Of a DNA stretch of 64,000 nt, positions 62,858 through 64,000 are shown piece after piece. The notes below the pieces were generated by a model, which saw only the letters and a list, made by a program, of their open reading frames with translations, searched no databases and had not been told where the DNA came from. This stretch comes from Gammaproteobacteria bacterium (lineage in GTDB: Bacteria > Pseudomonadota > Gammaproteobacteria > Pseudomonadales > Pseudohongiellaceae), in the NCBI GenBank assembly GCA_030832825.1, contig JAURIJ010000002.1:1-64000 (forward strand), written 5' to 3'. Made by a program: the position numbers and the translations under genes. The first letter of the stretch is position 1. Each line of letters begins with the position of its first letter.

Positions 62858-63991
62858 TCAGTGGCCTTGCAAGGGTGCCACTCCGCACAGGACATAGCGG
62901 CCAGCCTCGCAACGAACCGCTCCCGCAAGCTCGAGGGTCAGCAATTCGGCCTGCAGTTCGAGCACATTTCTGCCGGTGCGGGCAGCGATCAAATCCATAC
63001 TTGCCGGCTCGAAGCCTAGCTGGGCGAGCAGTTCGCGCTGCGCCTGCGTGAACGAACCCGTTCGTGCGACATCGCACGAGAGGTTCTTGCTCATGCTGAC
63101 TGCAGCTGCCGCGCAAGTCGACAGCTCGAGCAACCCGTCGAGCGACGCCCAGAGATCCTCTGGCGTCCCGGCAAGAGTGGCACCGTCGCGGATCAGCCTG
63201 TGACAACCCTGTGCGTAGGGATTGCGGATGGCTCCGGGGACGGCAAAGACTTCACGATTCTGCTCCATCGCCATCCGTGCCGTGATGAGCGAGCCACTTT
63301 GAAGGGCCGCCTCCACTACGAGAACTCCGATGCTCAACCCGCTGATGATCCTGTTGCGACGCGGAAAATTCACGGGCAGCGCTGGATAACCGAGTGGAAA
63401 CTCCGAGAGCAGAGCCCCGTTCTCCAGAATCCTGGAGGCCAGTCGGGCATTGGAGCGCGGATAGATCTGATCGACCCCTGTGCCAAGCACTGCATTGGTG
63501 ATCCCCCCTGCATCGAGCGCTGTCGTATGAGCCACCGTGTCTATTCCGGTTGCGAGTCCACTGCATACACCAAGCCCCTTGTTCACGATCTCGCGGGCAA
63601 ACATGACTGTGTTGTCGCGCCCGTCGACACTGCCTCGACGACTGCCCACTACGGCAATTTGAGGCAGTGGCAACGCATCTAGGTTGCCTCGCACGAAAAG
63701 CAGTGGGGGAGGATCGGCAATCTCGCGCAGGAGCGGGGGATAGCGAGGATCTGTCAGCACAAGCAGCCGATGGTCCTCCTGGCTGCTCCAGGCCAGGGCC
63801 GACTCTGCCCGGGCACGCGCACTGACTGACTGCAGCGCCTGATGAAGGAGAAGCGCGGCTTCGTTGCCAGTGCTGGCGGTAATGTGCAGCTGCTCGCGAA
63901 GCCCGCCGGGCGTTGCGCTTACCATCAGCAGGTGTCGCACGAGCGAGGAGGGGATGCTGTCGTCGTGAAACAACGTCAGCCAGTCGAACAT
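62858..63991 (-). CDS. dprA: DNA-processing protein DprA
   Basis: DprA loads RecA on incoming single-stranded DNA during transformation. The 377-residue product has the Rossmann-like core (AVVGSRRGSVDGRDNT, SGLATGIDTVAHTTALD, FPRRNRIISGLSIGVLVVE, LITARMAMEQNREVFAVPG) and a C-terminal winged-helix domain. ATG 63991 has AGGAG directly against it, too close, and the frame stays open to the window edge, so the true start may lie outside. Confidence 0.9.
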   Translation of the reverse strand: MFDWLTLFHDDSIPSSLVRHLLMVSATPGGLREQLHITASTGNEAALLLHQALQSVSARARAESALAWSSQEDHRLLVLTDPRYPPLLREIADPPPLLFVRGNLDALPLPQIAVVGSRRGSVDGRDNTVMFAREIVNKGLGVCSGLATGIDTVAHTTALDAGGITNAVLGTGVDQIYPRSNARLASRILENGALLSEFPLGYPALPVNFPRRNRIISGLSIGVLVVEAALQSGSLITARMAMEQNREVFAVPGAIRNPYAQGCHRLIRDGATLAGTPEDLWASLDGLLELSTCAAAAVSMSKNLSCDVARTGSFTQAQRELLAQLGFEPASMDLIAARTGRNVLELQAELLTLELAGAVRCEAGRYVLCGVAPLQGH

Positions 63992-64000
63992 CTCCTGGGA

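Overview
The window looks like a contiguous stretch of chromosome from a marine, polar-flagellated gammaproteobacterium on the Pseudomonas/Cellvibrio/Halieaceae side of the class. The reasons are a high-GC coding-dense layout, Pomp-type (probably Na+-driven) stators, a Pseudomonas/Vibrio-like order of flagellar genes, and housekeeping blocks whose gene order matches Pseudomonas (dgc-dsbA-cc4-engB-polA-znu, the cox operon, prlC-gamma carbonic anhydrase, and dprA-tsaC-hemF-aroE). No rRNA, tRNA, IS element, prophage or CRISPR array was seen. The species cannot be fixed from the sequence alone.

Region 1 (1-30083) is a flagellar supercluster. An incomplete secreted-protein gene, flgT and flgP run leftward. 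flhA-flhF-flhG-fliA and two unknown genes run rightward behind a sigma-54-type site. flgN-flgM-flgA run leftward and flgBCDEFGHIJKL-fliD rightward, giving export apparatus, anti-sigma factor, rod, hook, rings, junction and cap. After a small membrane protein and an Lcl-type lipoprotein come one pomA-type gene and two tandem pomB-type genes, a Sel1-repeat gene, and an uncharacterised two-gene operon (28779-30083) behind an excellent sigma-28-type promoter. Six sigma-28-like sites, all with the same 16-bp spacer, tie flgPT, flgMN, flgA, fliD, the stators and the unknown operon into one probable FliA regulon. flhB and chemotaxis genes, often neighbours of this set, are absent here.

Region 2 (30069-39813) is a type II secretion operon on the minus strand in the order gspL-M-E-F-D-G-H-I-J-K, with no gspC in the cluster.

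Region 3 (39903-48112) holds an internally deleted diguanylate cyclase, dsbA, cytochrome c4, engB, polA and the divergent zinc-uptake genes znuA / znuCB with a perfect palindrome between them. Region 4 (48106-56826) is a caa3-type cytochrome c oxidase operon with its copper and heme assembly factors. The usual ctaA (heme A synthase) is missing from its expected place, where an unrelated opposite-strand membrane gene sits instead. Region 5 (57177-63991) holds prlC, a gamma-class carbonic anhydrase, and a leftward operon dprA-purE-tsaC-hemF-aroE.

The points most worth a second look are: the sigma-28-linked unknown operon; FlhF that keeps its P-loop but has lost other SRP-GTPase motifs; tandem PomB proteins; very large FlgE and FlgK; PolA whose proofreading site appears dead; a TsaC-like protein missing conserved K, R and N residues; and the missing ctaA. 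Family statements rest on remembered motifs and family lengths; no database search was run.
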